A DNA stretch of 64,000 nt from an uncultured Opitutia bacterium (GCA_903827245.1 CAIKHO010000027.1:1-64000); one strand, 5' to 3'. Numbered from the stretch's first letter, positions 45,017-55,489 are shown. The notes: generated from the sequence alone by a model not told the origin. Numbers and translations are program-made.

Positions 45017-45311
45017 GCCGGCGCGCAGTCGGGCGGTGCCGGCCGGCCGGGGTAAAGTCGCGGCCGCCATCAATTGCAGATGCCCCCGGAGTAATACCAA
45101 CGTCCGCCAGGTTTTATACTTTAGCCTACTGACCAATGCATCCGAGTGGGCACGGGTGGCCGCCGACCTCCGGGTGGCGGATTCCTAGTGGGACAATCGA
45201 CTGGGCGGCCGCCGGCGGGTTCTCGGGATCCACCCAATAAACTTGGCGGGCGACGGGCTAAGCCAGTAGCGCAAAACGCCGGAGAGACGTTTCAGCGGCG
45301 GCCGGATGAAT
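45017..45311. other. Intergenic region carrying a family-A repeat
   Basis: These 295 bases carry no convincing gene. The only recognisable feature is a family-A repeat at 45154-45181. Imperfect inverse sequence (GGGCGGCCGCCGGCGGG near 45204) could form a hairpin with it. Confidence 0.55.
45154..45181. repeat. Family-A palindromic repeat, copy 3
   Basis: GGGTGGCCGCCGACCTCCGG followed by GTGGCGGA matches the core at 13937 and 17552, with one change in the inner arm. Confidence 0.75.
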
Positions 45312-45887
45312 TCATGGCATTTCCTGTATTTGGATATGCCGGTATTCCATCGCACCGCGGTCCGCCTCGAACCCGATGCCGCCCGTGGCGGGGACTGGCA
45401 GCGCGTCTTCCAGTACTTCGCCATTGCAGGTGCAGTGCGCGGTGCCGTTCTTCACCACGATCACGATTTCGTTCCAATCCTGCGGCTTGTAGAGCTTGAG
45501 TTTCTTGTAGGGCCCTGCGACGAGGTAGTCGCGGCATTGCAACTGCGGCTTGCGGATGAAAATCCCGCTATCGGCATTAACCTCGGCCCGGAACTCGAGC
45601 TTGAGGGTGAAATCCTTGGGAAACAGGCGGCTGGTCCACAGCTGCTTGACCTCGCGCGGCACATGGGGATTCACGATGAGGATGCCGCTGTCGGCCACGA
45701 AGCGCCCGTCGTCGCTCCGGGTTTTGCCGTCAAAGTTTCCCCCTCCGGGATAACCCCAGCCGGTGAGATCCTTGCCATTGAAAAGGCTGGAGAAACCGGG
45801 ATCGGGCACGAAATCGTCGGCCCGGGCCGCCGCGACAAAAACGGCGCAAAGGAACAAGGCGGGAAGGTGATATCGAAGGAGGCGCAT
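45312..45887 (-). CDS. Secreted DUF1080 (3-keto-disaccharide hydrolase domain) protein
   Basis: A 191-residue protein with signal peptide (1-23). The DUF1080/LamG-like domain is recognised by SLFNGKDLTGWGYP, DFTLKLEFRAEVNADSGIFI and WNEIVIVVKNG. DUF1080 proteins are typical of Planctomycetes-Verrucomicrobia and some hydrolyse 3-ketoglycosides. The esterase gene at 45914 lies 26 bases upstream on the same strand, so the two are probably cotranscribed. Confidence 0.88.
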   Translation of the reverse strand: MRLLRYHLPALFLCAVFVAAARADDFVPDPGFSSLFNGKDLTGWGYPGGGNFDGKTRSDDGRFVADSGILIVNPHVPREVKQLWTSRLFPKDFTLKLEFRAEVNADSGIFIRKPQLQCRDYLVAGPYKKLKLYKPQDWNEIVIVVKNGTAHCTCNGEVLEDALPVPATGGIGFEADRGAMEYRHIQIQEMP

Positions 45888-45913
45888 GTTGTTGTTAAGC
45901 TTTCACATTGGGT

Positions 45914-46849
45914 TCAGCCGTCAAATTCAGGCAGCCAGCCGTGACCGCGCATCCATTCCTCGCAGCGCTTGGGCCATTCCGAGGTCTGCCCAAGGTCCTT
46001 GCGCATCCCGAAGCCATGCGGGCCTTTTTCGTAGAGATGCATTTCCACCGGCACGTGCGCCTTGTGAAGCGCCTCGTAAAACTGGACGCTGTTGGAATCG
46101 CTGACGGTCCGGTCCTCTTCCGTGTGCACGATGAAAGCCGGTGAGGAATCCTTGGTGACCTGCAATTCGGGTGAGAGGTGGTCAAGCAGTTCGGGCGCGG
46201 GATTGGCACCCAGCAGGGCATGACGCGAGCCTGTGTGCACGTACGGTTCCTTCATGCTGATGACGGCATATAGGAGCACGATGAAATCCGGCCGGGCGCT
46301 GACCTTGTCCAGCTCCACCCCGGTCCGGCCCTCGGGGGCATCGAACAGCGTGCCGGCGCAGGCGGCAAGATGGCCGCCGGCGGAGGCGCCCAGGACGCCG
46401 ATGCGCGTGGCATTGACGCCGAACTCCTCGGCGCGCGATCGCACCAGTCGCACTGCCCGCAGCACGTCACGCAGCGGCGCCGGATGACCGTATTCGATGA
46501 GCCGGTAACGCAGCACGAACGCCGTCACCCCCAGGGTATTGAGCCAGCGGGCGACCGCGGTGCCTTCGTTTTCCAGCGAGAGGTGATCGTAGCCGCCACC
46601 GGGGCAGATGATCACCGCTGTACTGCCCGCCCGCGGCGCGGGCGCAGGAAAGACGGTCAGCGTCGGCTTGTTCACGCTGTAGGCCCGGCCATTTTCAACC
46701 CGTTCGGCCGGAATGCCGGCCTTGAGATCCGGAATGCCTTCCGGCCAGAGATCGATCACCTTGGATTCGGCCGCGGCAACGGCCTGTCCCATCAGGGTCA
46801 GGGCGACAAGGGTCAGGGCGAAGCGAATGGGCGATGTTTTCATGAACAT
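45914..46849 (-). CDS. Secreted alpha/beta hydrolase, acetylxylan-esterase-like
   Basis: A 311-residue protein with signal peptide (about 1-27). Oxyanion motif CPGGGYDHLS precedes the nucleophile in GASAGGHLAAC, Asp in HTEEDRTV and His in KGPHGFGM, the BD-FAE/ acetyl esterase pattern. It likely removes acetyl groups from xylan-like sugars in the periplasm or outside. It is 26 bases before the DUF1080 gene, suggesting one polysaccharide-degrading unit. Confidence 0.88.
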   Translation of the reverse strand: MFMKTSPIRFALTLVALTLMGQAVAAAESKVIDLWPEGIPDLKAGIPAERVENGRAYSVNKPTLTVFPAPAPRAGSTAVIICPGGGYDHLSLENEGTAVARWLNTLGVTAFVLRYRLIEYGHPAPLRDVLRAVRLVRSRAEEFGVNATRIGVLGASAGGHLAACAGTLFDAPEGRTGVELDKVSARPDFIVLLYAVISMKEPYVHTGSRHALLGANPAPELLDHLSPELQVTKDSSPAFIVHTEEDRTVSDSNSVQFYEALHKAHVPVEMHLYEKGPHGFGMRKDLGQTSEWPKRCEEWMRGHGWLPEFDG

Positions 46850-47006
46850 GACAGACGGGGATTGTGAGCGAAAGTTGTCGGCACGGCAATCATGGGCGCG
46901 GTGGGCTCGATATGCATGGGGCTGATTGCGCGCGAAGGACTAGGGCTGCGGGTCACCTTGAAGGCATGGGAAAATCGCGGCAACGCCCGAAACGCCCGGA
47001 GCATTC

Positions 47007-47765
47007 CTAGCCCCGGCCAAGGTAGGGCATCTGCGTCGCCATGACCGTCAGAAAGGGCACGTTCGCGTCGAGCGGTAGGTTCGCCATGTAGAGAATGGCC
47101 CGGGCCACATGCTCCACCGCAATCGTGGGTTCGGGCGCAGTGGTGCCATTGGCCTGGGGAACCCCTGCCTTCATCCGGCCGGTCAGCGGGGTTTCCGCAT
47201 TGCCGATGTCGATCTGCCCGCAGGCGATGTCATGGCGGCGTCCATCCAGTCCGGTCGACTTGGTCAGGCCCGTGATCGCATGCTTGGTGGCGGTATAGGG
47301 CGCCGAGTTCGGCCGGGGCACATGCGCTGAGATCGAGCCATTGTTGATGATGCGCCCGCCGCGTGGCAGCTGGCTTTTCATGAGCTTGAATGCCTCCTGG
47401 GTGCACAGAAAGGCGCCCGTGAGATTGGTGTCCACGATCTGCCGCCATTTTTCCAGGGGCATTTCGTCCAGCGGCACCCCGGGCGCATTCATCCCGGCAT
47501 TATTGAACAGCAGGTCGAGCCGGCCAAAGGCCTCCTTCGTGCGGGCAAAAAGGTTCCGGACGGAAGCCTGATCCGTGATATCGGTGGCCACTGTCAACGA
47601 ACATGAACCGGCCACGCCTGCCTCAAGAACGCTGGCGGCGAGCGCCTCCTCCCGGCGGCCCGCCAGCACGACCCGGTAACCATCCTTCAGGAGCGCCACA
47701 GCCGCTGCCCGGCCGATTCCCGAACCAGCGCCCGTCACGATCGCAACTTTTACCGAAGGGTTCAT
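47007..47765 (-). CDS. Short-chain dehydrogenase/reductase
   Basis: A 252-residue classical SDR. NAD(P) motif [11 protein letters not shown], then NNAGMNAPG, catalytic Ser in NNGSISAH and Tyr-Lys in [10 protein letters not shown]. Substrate cannot be inferred. C-terminal [16 protein letters not shown]-like ending is that of sugar- or steroid-type SDRs. The gene is separate from the esterase by 157 bases on the same strand. Confidence 0.9.
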   Translation of the reverse strand: MNPSVKVAIVTGAGSGIGRAAAVALLKDGYRVVLAGRREEALAASVLEAGVAGSCSLTVATDITDQASVRNLFARTKEAFGRLDLLFNNAGMNAPGVPLDEMPLEKWRQIVDTNLTGAFLCTQEAFKLMKSQLPRGGRIINNGSISAHVPRPNSAPYTATKHAITGLTKSTGLDGRRHDIACGQIDIGNAETPLTGRMKAGVPQANGTTAPEPTIAVEHVARAILYMANLPLDANVPFLTVMATQMPYLGRG

Positions 47766-47893
47766 ACGTCAGGTTGATCCATCGGAAAAAAAGAGGAAAG
47801 AATTAAGCGGACCGGCGTTTCTGATCGTGTGCCCACCACTGTAGATCCAAATCGGCTGCTTCCCCTCCCGTCGTATTCCTGCTTTAAACGTCC

Positions 47894-48148
47894 ATGGACA
47901 CACCCGATGAAGAGGTTTTTCTGCGCGATCTCGTCAAGGCCTCCCGCCAAAAGCTCCACCATGTAAAGTGGGTCGATCGCGATGGCACCGACCGCCTGAC
48001 GGTGCTCACGCAGGCCGAAGTGGTCCGCCTCAACGCCATCGCGCAGCGCGCGGGCACGTCGAAGACCGAGGTCTTGCGCCAAGCGGCGTTCATCCCTGTC
48101 AAAAAGGAGCGCCCGGTTGAATCGCCGCCACCCACGGTGACCGGCTGA
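47894..48148 (+). CDS. Small ribbon-helix-helix-like protein, uncertain
   Basis: An 84-residue protein with an ATG at 47894. Residues 32-65 (RDGTDRLTVLTQAEVVRLNA and GTSKTEVLRQAAF) resemble a ribbon-helix-helix DNA-binding motif. Flanks are charged. It is divergent from the SDR gene by 128 bases. The function is unknown, and a small DNA-binding regulator is the best guess. Confidence 0.55.
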   Translation: MDTPDEEVFLRDLVKASRQKLHHVKWVDRDGTDRLTVLTQAEVVRLNAIAQRAGTSKTEVLRQAAFIPVKKERPVESPPPTVTG

Positions 48149-48160
48149 AGACGGAGACGG

Positions 48161-49816
48161 TCAGTCCCCCGGATATCCCGGGATCTTGGTCACGTCGACC
48201 TCGTCAACCTGCTTGGGATCCATGAACTGCCCGGCATACCGGAGGTAGATGCGCTCGCGGATGAAGATATCGAAGAGATCGGGATCCACGTGGCCGTTGA
48301 GCTTCATCAGGCCGAGAATGTGCAGTGATTCCGTCAGCGTCTTTCCCGCCTTGTAAGGCCGGTCCTTGGCCGTGAGGGCCTCGAAGATGTCGGCGATGCC
48401 CATGATGCGCGCCTGCACGGACATTTCATCACGCGTGAGGCCGCGCGGATAACCTTTGCCATCCATCCGCTCGTGATGGCCGCCGGCAAACTCGGGGACA
48501 TTTTTGAGATGACGGGGCCACGGCAGGGCCTCCAGCATCTTGATCGAGACCTCGACGTGGTGGTTGATGACCCGGCGTTCCGCGGTGGTGAGGGTGCCGA
48601 AGGGAATGGTCAGGTTTTCAATCTCATCGGCGGTGAGGAAGCCGATCTCCTCTCCGCGCCAGTTTTTCCACCGGTATTTGCCTGCGATCGCCAGCACCCG
48701 TTCGCGGTCCCCGGGCTTCATCGCCTCGCTCCCGACATTGCAGTAGCGCAGAAACCAGCGCTCCTCCTCAAGGCCGCGGAGAAATGTCCGGTGCCCCGCC
48801 TCGAGTCGCACCTGGTCCGCGTCCGTCGCACCGGCCTTGGCCCGCAACAACTCGATCTCGGCATCCCGCTTTATGACTTCAAAGCGGGTCTCGATGAGCT
48901 CGATGCGGTCAAAAATAGTCTGCAGCTTGGTGGCCTTGTCCACCACATGCACCGGCGTGGTGACTTTGCCGCAGTCGTGCAGGAGGGCCGCGATTTGCAG
49001 CTCGTACCGGTCGGGGTCGGTCATTTTCCAGCCGGCCAGCGGGCCGCTCTCGGTCTGGTTCACCGCCTCGGCCAGCAGCATGGTGAGAATGGGGACACGA
49101 TGACAGTGTCCCCCGGTATACGCGGATTTTTCGTCGATCGCCTGGTTAAGCAGCTTGATGAAGGATTCGAACAGGCTCTCGAGCTGAAGGATCAGCAGGC
49201 GGTTGGTCAGAGCGACGGCCGCCTGGGAGGCGAGGGATTCCGCGAGGCGTTCGTCGGTCTCGGTGAACGGGATGATTTCCCCCGTGGCGCGATCCTTCGC
49301 ATTGATCAGCTGCAGCACACCGATGATTTCCCCCTCGTGGTCTTTCATCGGCACCGTGAGGAAGGACTTGGACCGGTACCCCGTGCGGCTGTCGAAGGCC
49401 TTCGTGCCGGAAAAATCGAACCCCTTCTCCTCGTAGGCGTCGGCCACCGCGACGGTGCAATCCTTCAGCACCGAGTAGGCGGCCACCATCGTGGTGTTCT
49501 CCCGGCCATTGGCGTCGCGCAGGGGAACAGGGGCGAAAGGGATCTGGGTGCCGGTCGTTCCGCCCATCGCGATGCCGAGCGAGTCGGTGCGGAGAATTTC
49601 AAAGTGCAGCGTGTCGCGGTCCGCCGCGTGGCGCCGGTAAAGCGTGCCGCCGTCGGCGTTGGTGATTTTTTTCGCCGCGACCAGGATGGATTCCAGCAGT
49701 CGCTCGAGGCTTTTTTCCCGCGAGAGGGAGATGCCGATCTCGTTGAGCTCCTCGAGGCGACGGAGCAGGTCGCTGTTGGAATTTTGCCCGGGGTCCTGGC
49801 TGGCGGTGCGGTCCAT
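48161..49816 (-). CDS. GAF + HD-GYP domain protein, c-di-GMP phosphodiesterase candidate
   Basis: A 551-residue protein. An N-terminal GAF domain (about 30-195, [18 protein letters not shown], ending VLQLINAKD) is followed by an HD-GYP domain. The HD motif is LLHDCGKV and the GYP motif is [13 protein letters not shown], both intact. An insert of about 120 residues lies between HD and GYP parts (residues 290-410). It should hydrolyse cyclic di-GMP in response to a GAF-bound signal. A hybrid kinase gene is divergent from it by 144 bases. Confidence 0.92.
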   Translation of the reverse strand: MDRTASQDPGQNSNSDLLRRLEELNEIGISLSREKSLERLLESILVAAKKITNADGGTLYRRHAADRDTLHFEILRTDSLGIAMGGTTGTQIPFAPVPLRDANGRENTTMVAAYSVLKDCTVAVADAYEEKGFDFSGTKAFDSRTGYRSKSFLTVPMKDHEGEIIGVLQLINAKDRATGEIIPFTETDERLAESLASQAAVALTNRLLILQLESLFESFIKLLNQAIDEKSAYTGGHCHRVPILTMLLAEAVNQTESGPLAGWKMTDPDRYELQIAALLHDCGKVTTPVHVVDKATKLQTIFDRIELIETRFEVIKRDAEIELLRAKAGATDADQVRLEAGHRTFLRGLEEERWFLRYCNVGSEAMKPGDRERVLAIAGKYRWKNWRGEEIGFLTADEIENLTIPFGTLTTAERRVINHHVEVSIKMLEALPWPRHLKNVPEFAGGHHERMDGKGYPRGLTRDEMSVQARIMGIADIFEALTAKDRPYKAGKTLTESLHILGLMKLNGHVDPDLFDIFIRERIYLRYAGQFMDPKQVDEVDVTKIPGYPGD

Positions 49817-49960
49817 GCAGCGAGACTGGAGGGACGAAGGCGCGGCGGAAAGTATGAATTGAGACCGTTTCAGGACCGCCCAGTCCCGGCTTCCCCATTC
49901 CGGCCTTCGGAGAATAAGATAGATGCGATCTCACGATGCAGCCTAGAATGCGGCATCCCC

Positions 49961-51820
49961 ATGTTTCGCGCGTTTTCAGCCAGCATCGACCGCCTGGATG
50001 CCGTTTACCGCGACCGACCGTATTTCGTCGGGCGCAAGGCGCGGCTGCTCGGCGCCTTTGACCTGCTCCTGCTGGCGCTCGTCCCGCTGAACATCATCAA
50101 GCTGCTCTGGGTGCAGCCGCCCGCGATCCCGACGCGGCTCGGGCTGAACCTTATGATCGCGGCGAGCGCCCTGTTTTCCCTGCGCGCCCTGATGAAGGGC
50201 CGGCTGGAGCTGGCCGGCAACGGCATGGCGCTGATCCTGACGATCTCCGCGCACGCCACCGTCTTTCTCACGGGTGTTTACGCCGAACCCCTCGCGGTCG
50301 GGATTCAACTGTTCGTGTTTGACATCCTTTTTCTGCTGCTCGCCGTGGTCTTCGCCTCGCCCCGGATCGCAATTTGCGTGCTGCTCATCGCGATCACGAG
50401 CCATGTCGCCTTTTTCTTCGTGGCCCTGAACCACGAACCGCTCGGGGGATCCCCTGCCTTTGCCGCCGGCACCTTGCTGCGCGATGGACTGCTCACGATC
50501 GTTTTCATCTTCATTTTCGGGATCATCCTTATCCGCATGATCGAGTCCGCGCACCTGCGCAGCGAGACCGCCCTTCGCGAAACCCGGAGCATGAACGAGA
50601 ACCTGGAGCGGCTCGTGGCGGCCCGGACCCGGGAGCTCGAGATCGCCAGCCGTCAGGCCGAGGCGGCGTCCCGGGCCAAGAGCGAATTCCTCGCCAACAT
50701 GAGCCACGAGATCCGAACCCCGCTTCACGGCATCATTGCATCCTCCGACCTGCTCCTGCGCAGCCCCGGGCTTCCGCCCGAGTCGGGGGAATATGCCCGG
50801 CTGATCGCGGACTCCGGCGACCTGCTGCTCAACCTCATCGGCGATATCCTGGATTTCTCCAAGATCGAGGCCGGCCAGCTCTCACTGGAGCAACATCCCT
50901 TTGAGCTTCTGCCGCTGATCAACGATACCGTGGCGGTGGCCGCGACCAAGGCCGCGCACGGATCGGTTCAGATCGGCATAGCCGTGGCCCCCGAGCTGTC
51001 CGCCTACCTCGAAGGCGACAGCTACCGCCTCCGGCAGGTCCTGCTCAATCTGGTTTCCAACGCGGTCAAATTCACGCCGGCTGGCGGACGCGTACAGGTC
51101 ACGGTGTCGGTGGCCGAGCTGCCGGCGGGCCCCTCCGCGGTCCGGTTCGAGGTCCGCGACAACGGCATCGGCATGGATGCCGCCGCCATGCTGCATATTT
51201 TCGAACGATTCGCCCAGGCGGACTCATCGACCACCCGGCGTTACGGCGGTACCGGCCTTGGGTTGGCCATCAGCTCGCGTCTTGTCGAAATGATGGGCGG
51301 ACGACTGGAGGTTGAGAGCACTCCCGGCAAGGGCTCGGTCTTTCACTTCACGCTTTCGCTCCGGCCGCTCAAGGACGGCAGCGCTTCCACGTCCATGATC
51401 GATCCCCTGGAAACCCGCATGAAGCTGCGGATCCTGATCGCCGAGGATAACGTCGTGAACCAAAAGATCCTCGCAGCCCAGCTGGCCCGACTGGGGTGCG
51501 ATTTTGAAATCGCCGCGAACGGAGAGGAAGCCCTCGCCGCCCTGGAAAAGGAGCCCACACCCGATGTGATCCTGATGGATTGCCACATGCCGAAGCTGGA
51601 CGGCTGGGAAACCACGCGGCGTCTCCGGAGCTGGGTGCGGGATCCTTCCCCACTCCGTCAAAAGGCCGCGGCAATCCCCGTGATCGCGCTCACCGCCGCC
51701 GCCATGGCCGAAGAGCGGGTCCGCTGCATCGACGCCGGCATGAACGATTTCATCTCCAAGCCTGTTAAGCTGCAGGAGCTGCAGCAGGTGCTGGCGCGCT
51801 TCATGTCGGCCAGGCCGTGA
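49961..51820 (+). CDS. Hybrid histidine kinase with membrane sensor and receiver
   Basis: A 619-residue protein from the ATG at 49961. About six membrane helices (25-205) form a MASE-like sensor, then a short coiled coil. DHp contains His249 in [12 protein letters not shown]. The ATPase domain has NAVKFTP, DNGIGMD and [12 protein letters not shown]-terminal receiver carries Asp540 in [12 protein letters not shown] and Lys in FISKPVKL. The frame is open for about 1500 bases upstream but that is antisense to the HD-GYP gene. Output partner not adjacent. Confidence 0.93.
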   Translation: MFRAFSASIDRLDAVYRDRPYFVGRKARLLGAFDLLLLALVPLNIIKLLWVQPPAIPTRLGLNLMIAASALFSLRALMKGRLELAGNGMALILTISAHATVFLTGVYAEPLAVGIQLFVFDILFLLLAVVFASPRIAICVLLIAITSHVAFFFVALNHEPLGGSPAFAAGTLLRDGLLTIVFIFIFGIILIRMIESAHLRSETALRETRSMNENLERLVAARTRELEIASRQAEAASRAKSEFLANMSHEIRTPLHGIIASSDLLLRSPGLPPESGEYARLIADSGDLLLNLIGDILDFSKIEAGQLSLEQHPFELLPLINDTVAVAATKAAHGSVQIGIAVAPELSAYLEGDSYRLRQVLLNLVSNAVKFTPAGGRVQVTVSVAELPAGPSAVRFEVRDNGIGMDAAAMLHIFERFAQADSSTTRRYGGTGLGLAISSRLVEMMGGRLEVESTPGKGSVFHFTLSLRPLKDGSASTSMIDPLETRMKLRILIAEDNVVNQKILAAQLARLGCDFEIAANGEEALAALEKEPTPDVILMDCHMPKLDGWETTRRLRSWVRDPSPLRQKAAAIPVIALTAAAMAEERVRCIDAGMNDFISKPVKLQELQQVLARFMSARP

Positions 51821-51924
51821 CCGGCGTAAGACATTACGATCAAGATGAACCGGGGACGCTGTCGGTATACCGTGCTGTCCTTCTTAACGCTTCCATCTAC
51901 AATTTTATCAGCCAGGCTCCGCGC

Positions 51925-52515
51925 GTGCGTCTCTCCCGCAAGTTTGCCCTGCTTGGTTTGTTGCTTGCGCCAGTGGTCGGGGCAGCCGACGCAGTGACAG
52001 ACCAGCCTTGGAGCACATCAGCCTTCAGCATCGAAACCGGGGTGCTTTGGGAGGTGGGCAGCGGCACCCCCTTGGCCTATCGCTTGGTCCCGACGCAATT
52101 GTCGTGGAGATCGGCCAAGGTCTTCGGCCACGAGTTTGACGATGGGTCCATCCTGCTCGTCCGCCATCGGATCACCTTGCTGGGAACCTGGATCGAGAGC
52201 GGCCCCGAAACGCATTACATCGCGATAGATGGCTCACCCTCCATCGAATGGTGGAATAAAACGGGGACCTGGGCGCTGGTCGGCGGCTCCGGCGGTGGAC
52301 TGGGTGGACTCGACTCGCGCGGGGTCAAGGGCGGCCAGGGACAGGATTTCACCTTCAACTGGTTCATCCGCGGTGGAATCGAGCATGTGATCTCCCCCGG
52401 ACGCAGCCTGAGCGCCGGGATCATGTACCAGCATATGTCGAACGGCGGTCAGACCAAACCCAATCCCGGCATCGACGCGCTGGGCTTTGCACTCGGGTAC
52501 GCGTGGAAGTACTGA
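51925..52515 (+). CDS. PagL-like lipid A 3-O-deacylase
   Basis: About 196 residues from a GTG at 51925, chosen because a signal peptide (VRLSRKFALLGLLLAPVVGA) begins there. The frame also opens at a GTG at 51817, overlapping the kinase stop. The beta-barrel C-terminal motif MYQHMSNGGQTKPNPGID has His170 and Ser172 as in the PagL family of outer-membrane lipid A deacylases. The final residue is aromatic (YAWKY), as in beta-barrel proteins. It could be cotranscribed with the kinase. Confidence 0.82.
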   Translation: MRLSRKFALLGLLLAPVVGAADAVTDQPWSTSAFSIETGVLWEVGSGTPLAYRLVPTQLSWRSAKVFGHEFDDGSILLVRHRITLLGTWIESGPETHYIAIDGSPSIEWWNKTGTWALVGGSGGGLGGLDSRGVKGGQGQDFTFNWFIRGGIEHVISPGRSLSAGIMYQHMSNGGQTKPNPGIDALGFALGYAWKY

Positions 52516-52561
52516 AAGGAAAGCAGCTGCGCGGCTGCTACGTCGCATTGAATGAATTCGC

Positions 52562-54019
52562 TCATGGCCGGCGGGAACCCTCGGGTGCTCCTGCCTCCGT
52601 CGGCCCGGGTTCGCCGGTCGGATTCATTTTTCCGAGCAGGTCCTGAAATGCGGCGTCCCCGGCCAGCTTCTTGAACGCCGGTTCCGCCTGCACCCGCGGC
52701 CGGTCGCCATATCCGGCTTCGACCGCCTGCTTCAAGGCTGCGAGGGCGCGCTTGCGATCACCATCGAGGGCCCGGGCCCGGGCCAGATCGTAATAAGTCC
52801 GCGACTGGCCCGGCCGGAGCGCCGCCATCATCTCAAGCATGCCCGCGGCCGACGCATATTCTTCCTGCTCGAACGCCACGCGAGTGAGGTCGCGTGCGTT
52901 CATGGTGAAGCCCGCGATCTCGCGACGGGCCATCTGATGTTCGGCCGAGTCCGGCACGCCGTCCGCGGCCTGGCGCAATTGCGCCGCCCGTTTCTGAATG
53001 GCGGCGGGCGAACCGTTCATGGCCAGCTCATTGAGCTCCTCCCGCTCGCTCTGCTCACGCTTCAGCAGCGCCCGCTCCGACTTCTGCCACTGCTTCACCT
53101 CGCGGGAGCTGCCCAGTATTTTTGCCTCCTGCTCGAATGCGGTGGTGTCCATCAGTCCGTTGAAATCCGCCGTCAGCGCCTGCAGGGCGCGCCATCTCTC
53201 CGGTCCCGCTGCCGCAGGCAGTGTCCCCACCCGCTCCTGCCAGGCCGCCTGAACCATCGGATCATTTTTCGGAACCGTCCCGGCGCGTCTCGCCTGCAAC
53301 TCCAGCCATTCCACGGCCTCGCCCAGCAGGGTGGCCGGCGCCCATTCGTGCCCGCCGTTGAAGATCGTCAACCGGTGCGCGGCCTTGCGCTCTTCCAGCA
53401 GTTCGTCGAGCTGCTTGAGTTCAAGCTGGTTGAAATCATCCGTGCCGGACGTGGCAAAAAACGGAAATGCCAGGTGCAGCGGAACACCGTCCGTGGGATC
53501 GGGAAAGCCCGCGCTGCACGCAATCACTCCTTTCGCCAGGCCCAGCAGGGCCAGCTGCGTTGCGACCCGGGCGCCGCCCGACAGGCCGGCCGTATAAACC
53601 CGGTCCCGATCCAGACGGAGGCGGGTGCCCAAATCGGTCGCCATGGCCTGGGCGGCAGTGAGGTTTGCCTCGTAGGGTCCGTTGCGTGAGTTCAGTGAGC
53701 CCGCCACAATATAGCCGTATTTCTCGGCCGCCGCCTGCAGGCGCTCGACTGGGACGAGGCCCCGGGCGCCAGGATCGAAGCAGAGGATCACCGGCCATTT
53801 TCTTTCCGCCGTGTACCCGGCCGGCACGTAGAGCGCATAACTTTGCGTGGCGTCCGCCCGGCAGACGACCTTGTCGATGATTCGTCCTCTTGCATCCGTC
53901 TGCCCGCTTGCCGGGCCAGCGAGCGCAAGCACGGCAAAACATGCCAGCACCATGCATCGGGCCGGGACACGGCCGGGTGCCCGCAGTCGGGACAGTCCCG
54001 ATGTGAGGTGGATATTCAC
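52562..54019 (-). CDS. Secreted alpha/beta hydrolase with helical C-terminal repeats
   Basis: A 485-residue protein with GTG start and signal peptide (about 18-40, ASGQT). N-terminal part resembles PHB-depolymerase/ dienelactone-type hydrolases: YALYVPAGYTAERKWPVILC, nucleophile in TAGLSGGARVA, FFATSGTDDF and His in FNGGHEWAP. The C-terminus is helical with a TPR-like stretch (RTYYDLARARALDGDRKRAL). Substrate unknown. It lies next to a rhamnogalacturonan acetylesterase-like gene, 54 bases upstream on the same strand. Confidence 0.82.
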   Translation of the reverse strand: MNIHLTSGLSRLRAPGRVPARCMVLACFAVLALAGPASGQTDARGRIIDKVVCRADATQSYALYVPAGYTAERKWPVILCFDPGARGLVPVERLQAAAEKYGYIVAGSLNSRNGPYEANLTAAQAMATDLGTRLRLDRDRVYTAGLSGGARVATQLALLGLAKGVIACSAGFPDPTDGVPLHLAFPFFATSGTDDFNQLELKQLDELLEERKAAHRLTIFNGGHEWAPATLLGEAVEWLELQARRAGTVPKNDPMVQAAWQERVGTLPAAAGPERWRALQALTADFNGLMDTTAFEQEAKILGSSREVKQWQKSERALLKREQSEREELNELAMNGSPAAIQKRAAQLRQAADGVPDSAEHQMARREIAGFTMNARDLTRVAFEQEEYASAAGMLEMMAALRPGQSRTYYDLARARALDGDRKRALAALKQAVEAGYGDRPRVQAEPAFKKLAGDAAFQDLLGKMNPTGEPGPTEAGAPEGSRRP

Positions 54020-54073
54020 GGCGGGATCAGGCCCAGACTTGCGCTCAATTTGGCGCGATCGGTTTTGGCCGCG

Positions 54074-55489
54074 TTATTTCGCAGCCGGGGCGGCCGCGGC
54101 GGGTGCGGCTCCAGGTGCGGCCGGAGTCCCGGGGGCATTGGCGCGGGGTCCACGACCGCCGCCGGCGGGCCGGGGATCAGGCGGCACCATGAAGGTGGCC
54201 GGAGTCGGCTGCGGATGCGTTGGATCGAAATCCCCGAAGTCATCCACGATGAATTTGGCAATCGGCAGGCCGGCCTGCTTGATTCCGAGTACGATGCACT
54301 TCGACTGCATGTAGGCGCCGTAGTCGACGTGATGGGTCTGATCGCCGAATTGTTTTGGTGCCTCGTCGCCCAAGGCCGTGTTCATCTGGCGGCCCATGGT
54401 GTTGAGGTCGATCGACGGCACGCCTAGTTCCTTCGCCGTTTCCATCGCCGCAATGGCATACGCGGAAAGGGTGCCGGGGCCGCTGAGGTTGTCCTGCCGG
54501 CGGGCCGAGGGCGACACGATGATCGGGAAACCGCCCTTCTTCTGCACATCGGTCGCAAAGCGCCGGAGCAGTTCCTTGTAGGTCGTTGCAGCGGGCGCGT
54601 AGGTCTCCGAGAAATCCTGGTTGGGATATATGTTCTGCGGACCGCTGTTCTTCGAGTCGTTCGTGCCGAACTCGATGATGACGTAGTCGCCGGCCTTCAG
54701 CGAATCGAGGACCTTGTCCCAGCGGCGCTCCTTCAGGAAACCCTTGAGCGTCTCGCCGGACTCGGCGTGGTTCGCCACCGCCACCTCGGGCTTGAACCAG
54801 CGCGGGGCCATCTGGCCCCAGCTGCTGCCGCCGCCGCCCTGGTCGGTGACGGTCGAGTCGCCGAGAATGAAGAGCGTGACGGCATCGTCCACCTTCTTGA
54901 TCTCGAGGGCCGCAAGGGCGGGATGGGTGTCGCTCAACGCGATCGTGAGCTTGTCGTCCCAGTGGCGCGCGATAACCTCGCCCGTCGTGAGGTTGCGCTC
55001 GCGACTGTCGAGGTTGACCTCGCCGCCGGTGGAAATTTTCGGTCCGCGGACATTCACGGTGAACGTGCGGGTCGCAAATTTGCCCGCATCCGTGTGGACA
55101 TGCTCGACCACCAGCCGGCGGGTCTCCGCCTTCACCGTCGAGGACGCTTCCGCGGTGGGATCGCCGAGCGTGAGCGTGACCCGGTAGTTGCCCTCCGGCA
55201 CGGCGACGGAAAAGGCAAATGGCCCCGAACCGATGACAGCGCCGCGCTGGAGTAAATCGCCGGTGTCGCGGGTGACCGCCGTGACGGTCGCGCCCGGTTC
55301 AAAACCGTAGCCGGCGGACTTGGAATAGGCGGAGCCGGGGGCGACCAGCGTATAGCCAGGCGCCGCCTTGGCGGCGCCAAACTGGAATTTGAAGGCCGTG
55401 GCCGGCTGGTCAGCGGCGCCGGCCGCGGACGCGAATACAATCGAGGCAAGCGCGGCAAAAGCGCCACGAGTGAATTGGGATGATTTCAT
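54074..55489 (-). CDS. Secreted rhamnogalacturonan-acetylesterase-like SGNH hydrolase
   Basis: A 471-residue protein with signal peptide (1-25). An N-terminal beta-rich domain (about 35-200) precedes the SGNH domain: LFILGDSTVTDQGGG (Ser in GDS), AVANHAESGET, IEFGTNDSKN and DQTHHVDYGAY with the catalytic Asp/His. The tail is Pro/Ala-rich. It fits enzymes that deacetylate rhamnogalacturonan in pectin. A PL22 oligogalacturonate lyase gene is at the window end. Confidence 0.9.
   Translation of the reverse strand: MKSSQFTRGAFAALASIVFASAAGAADQPATAFKFQFGAAKAAPGYTLVAPGSAYSKSAGYGFEPGATVTAVTRDTGDLLQRGAVIGSGPFAFSVAVPEGNYRVTLTLGDPTAEASSTVKAETRRLVVEHVHTDAGKFATRTFTVNVRGPKISTGGEVNLDSRERNLTTGEVIARHWDDKLTIALSDTHPALAALEIKKVDDAVTLFILGDSTVTDQGGGGSSWGQMAPRWFKPEVAVANHAESGETLKGFLKERRWDKVLDSLKAGDYVIIEFGTNDSKNSGPQNIYPNQDFSETYAPAATTYKELLRRFATDVQKKGGFPIIVSPSARRQDNLSGPGTLSAYAIAAMETAKELGVPSIDLNTMGRQMNTALGDEAPKQFGDQTHHVDYGAYMQSKCIVLGIKQAGLPIAKFIVDDFGDFDPTHPQPTPATFMVPPDPRPAGGGRGPRANAPGTPAAPGAAPAAAAPAAK

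Noticed and set aside
48473-49960. Long N-terminal extension of the histidine-kinase frame, giving 1115 codons
   Set aside because: It is the antisense of the HD-GYP gene, with arginine/glycine/alanine-rich nonsense sequence. A membrane sensor begins at 49961.
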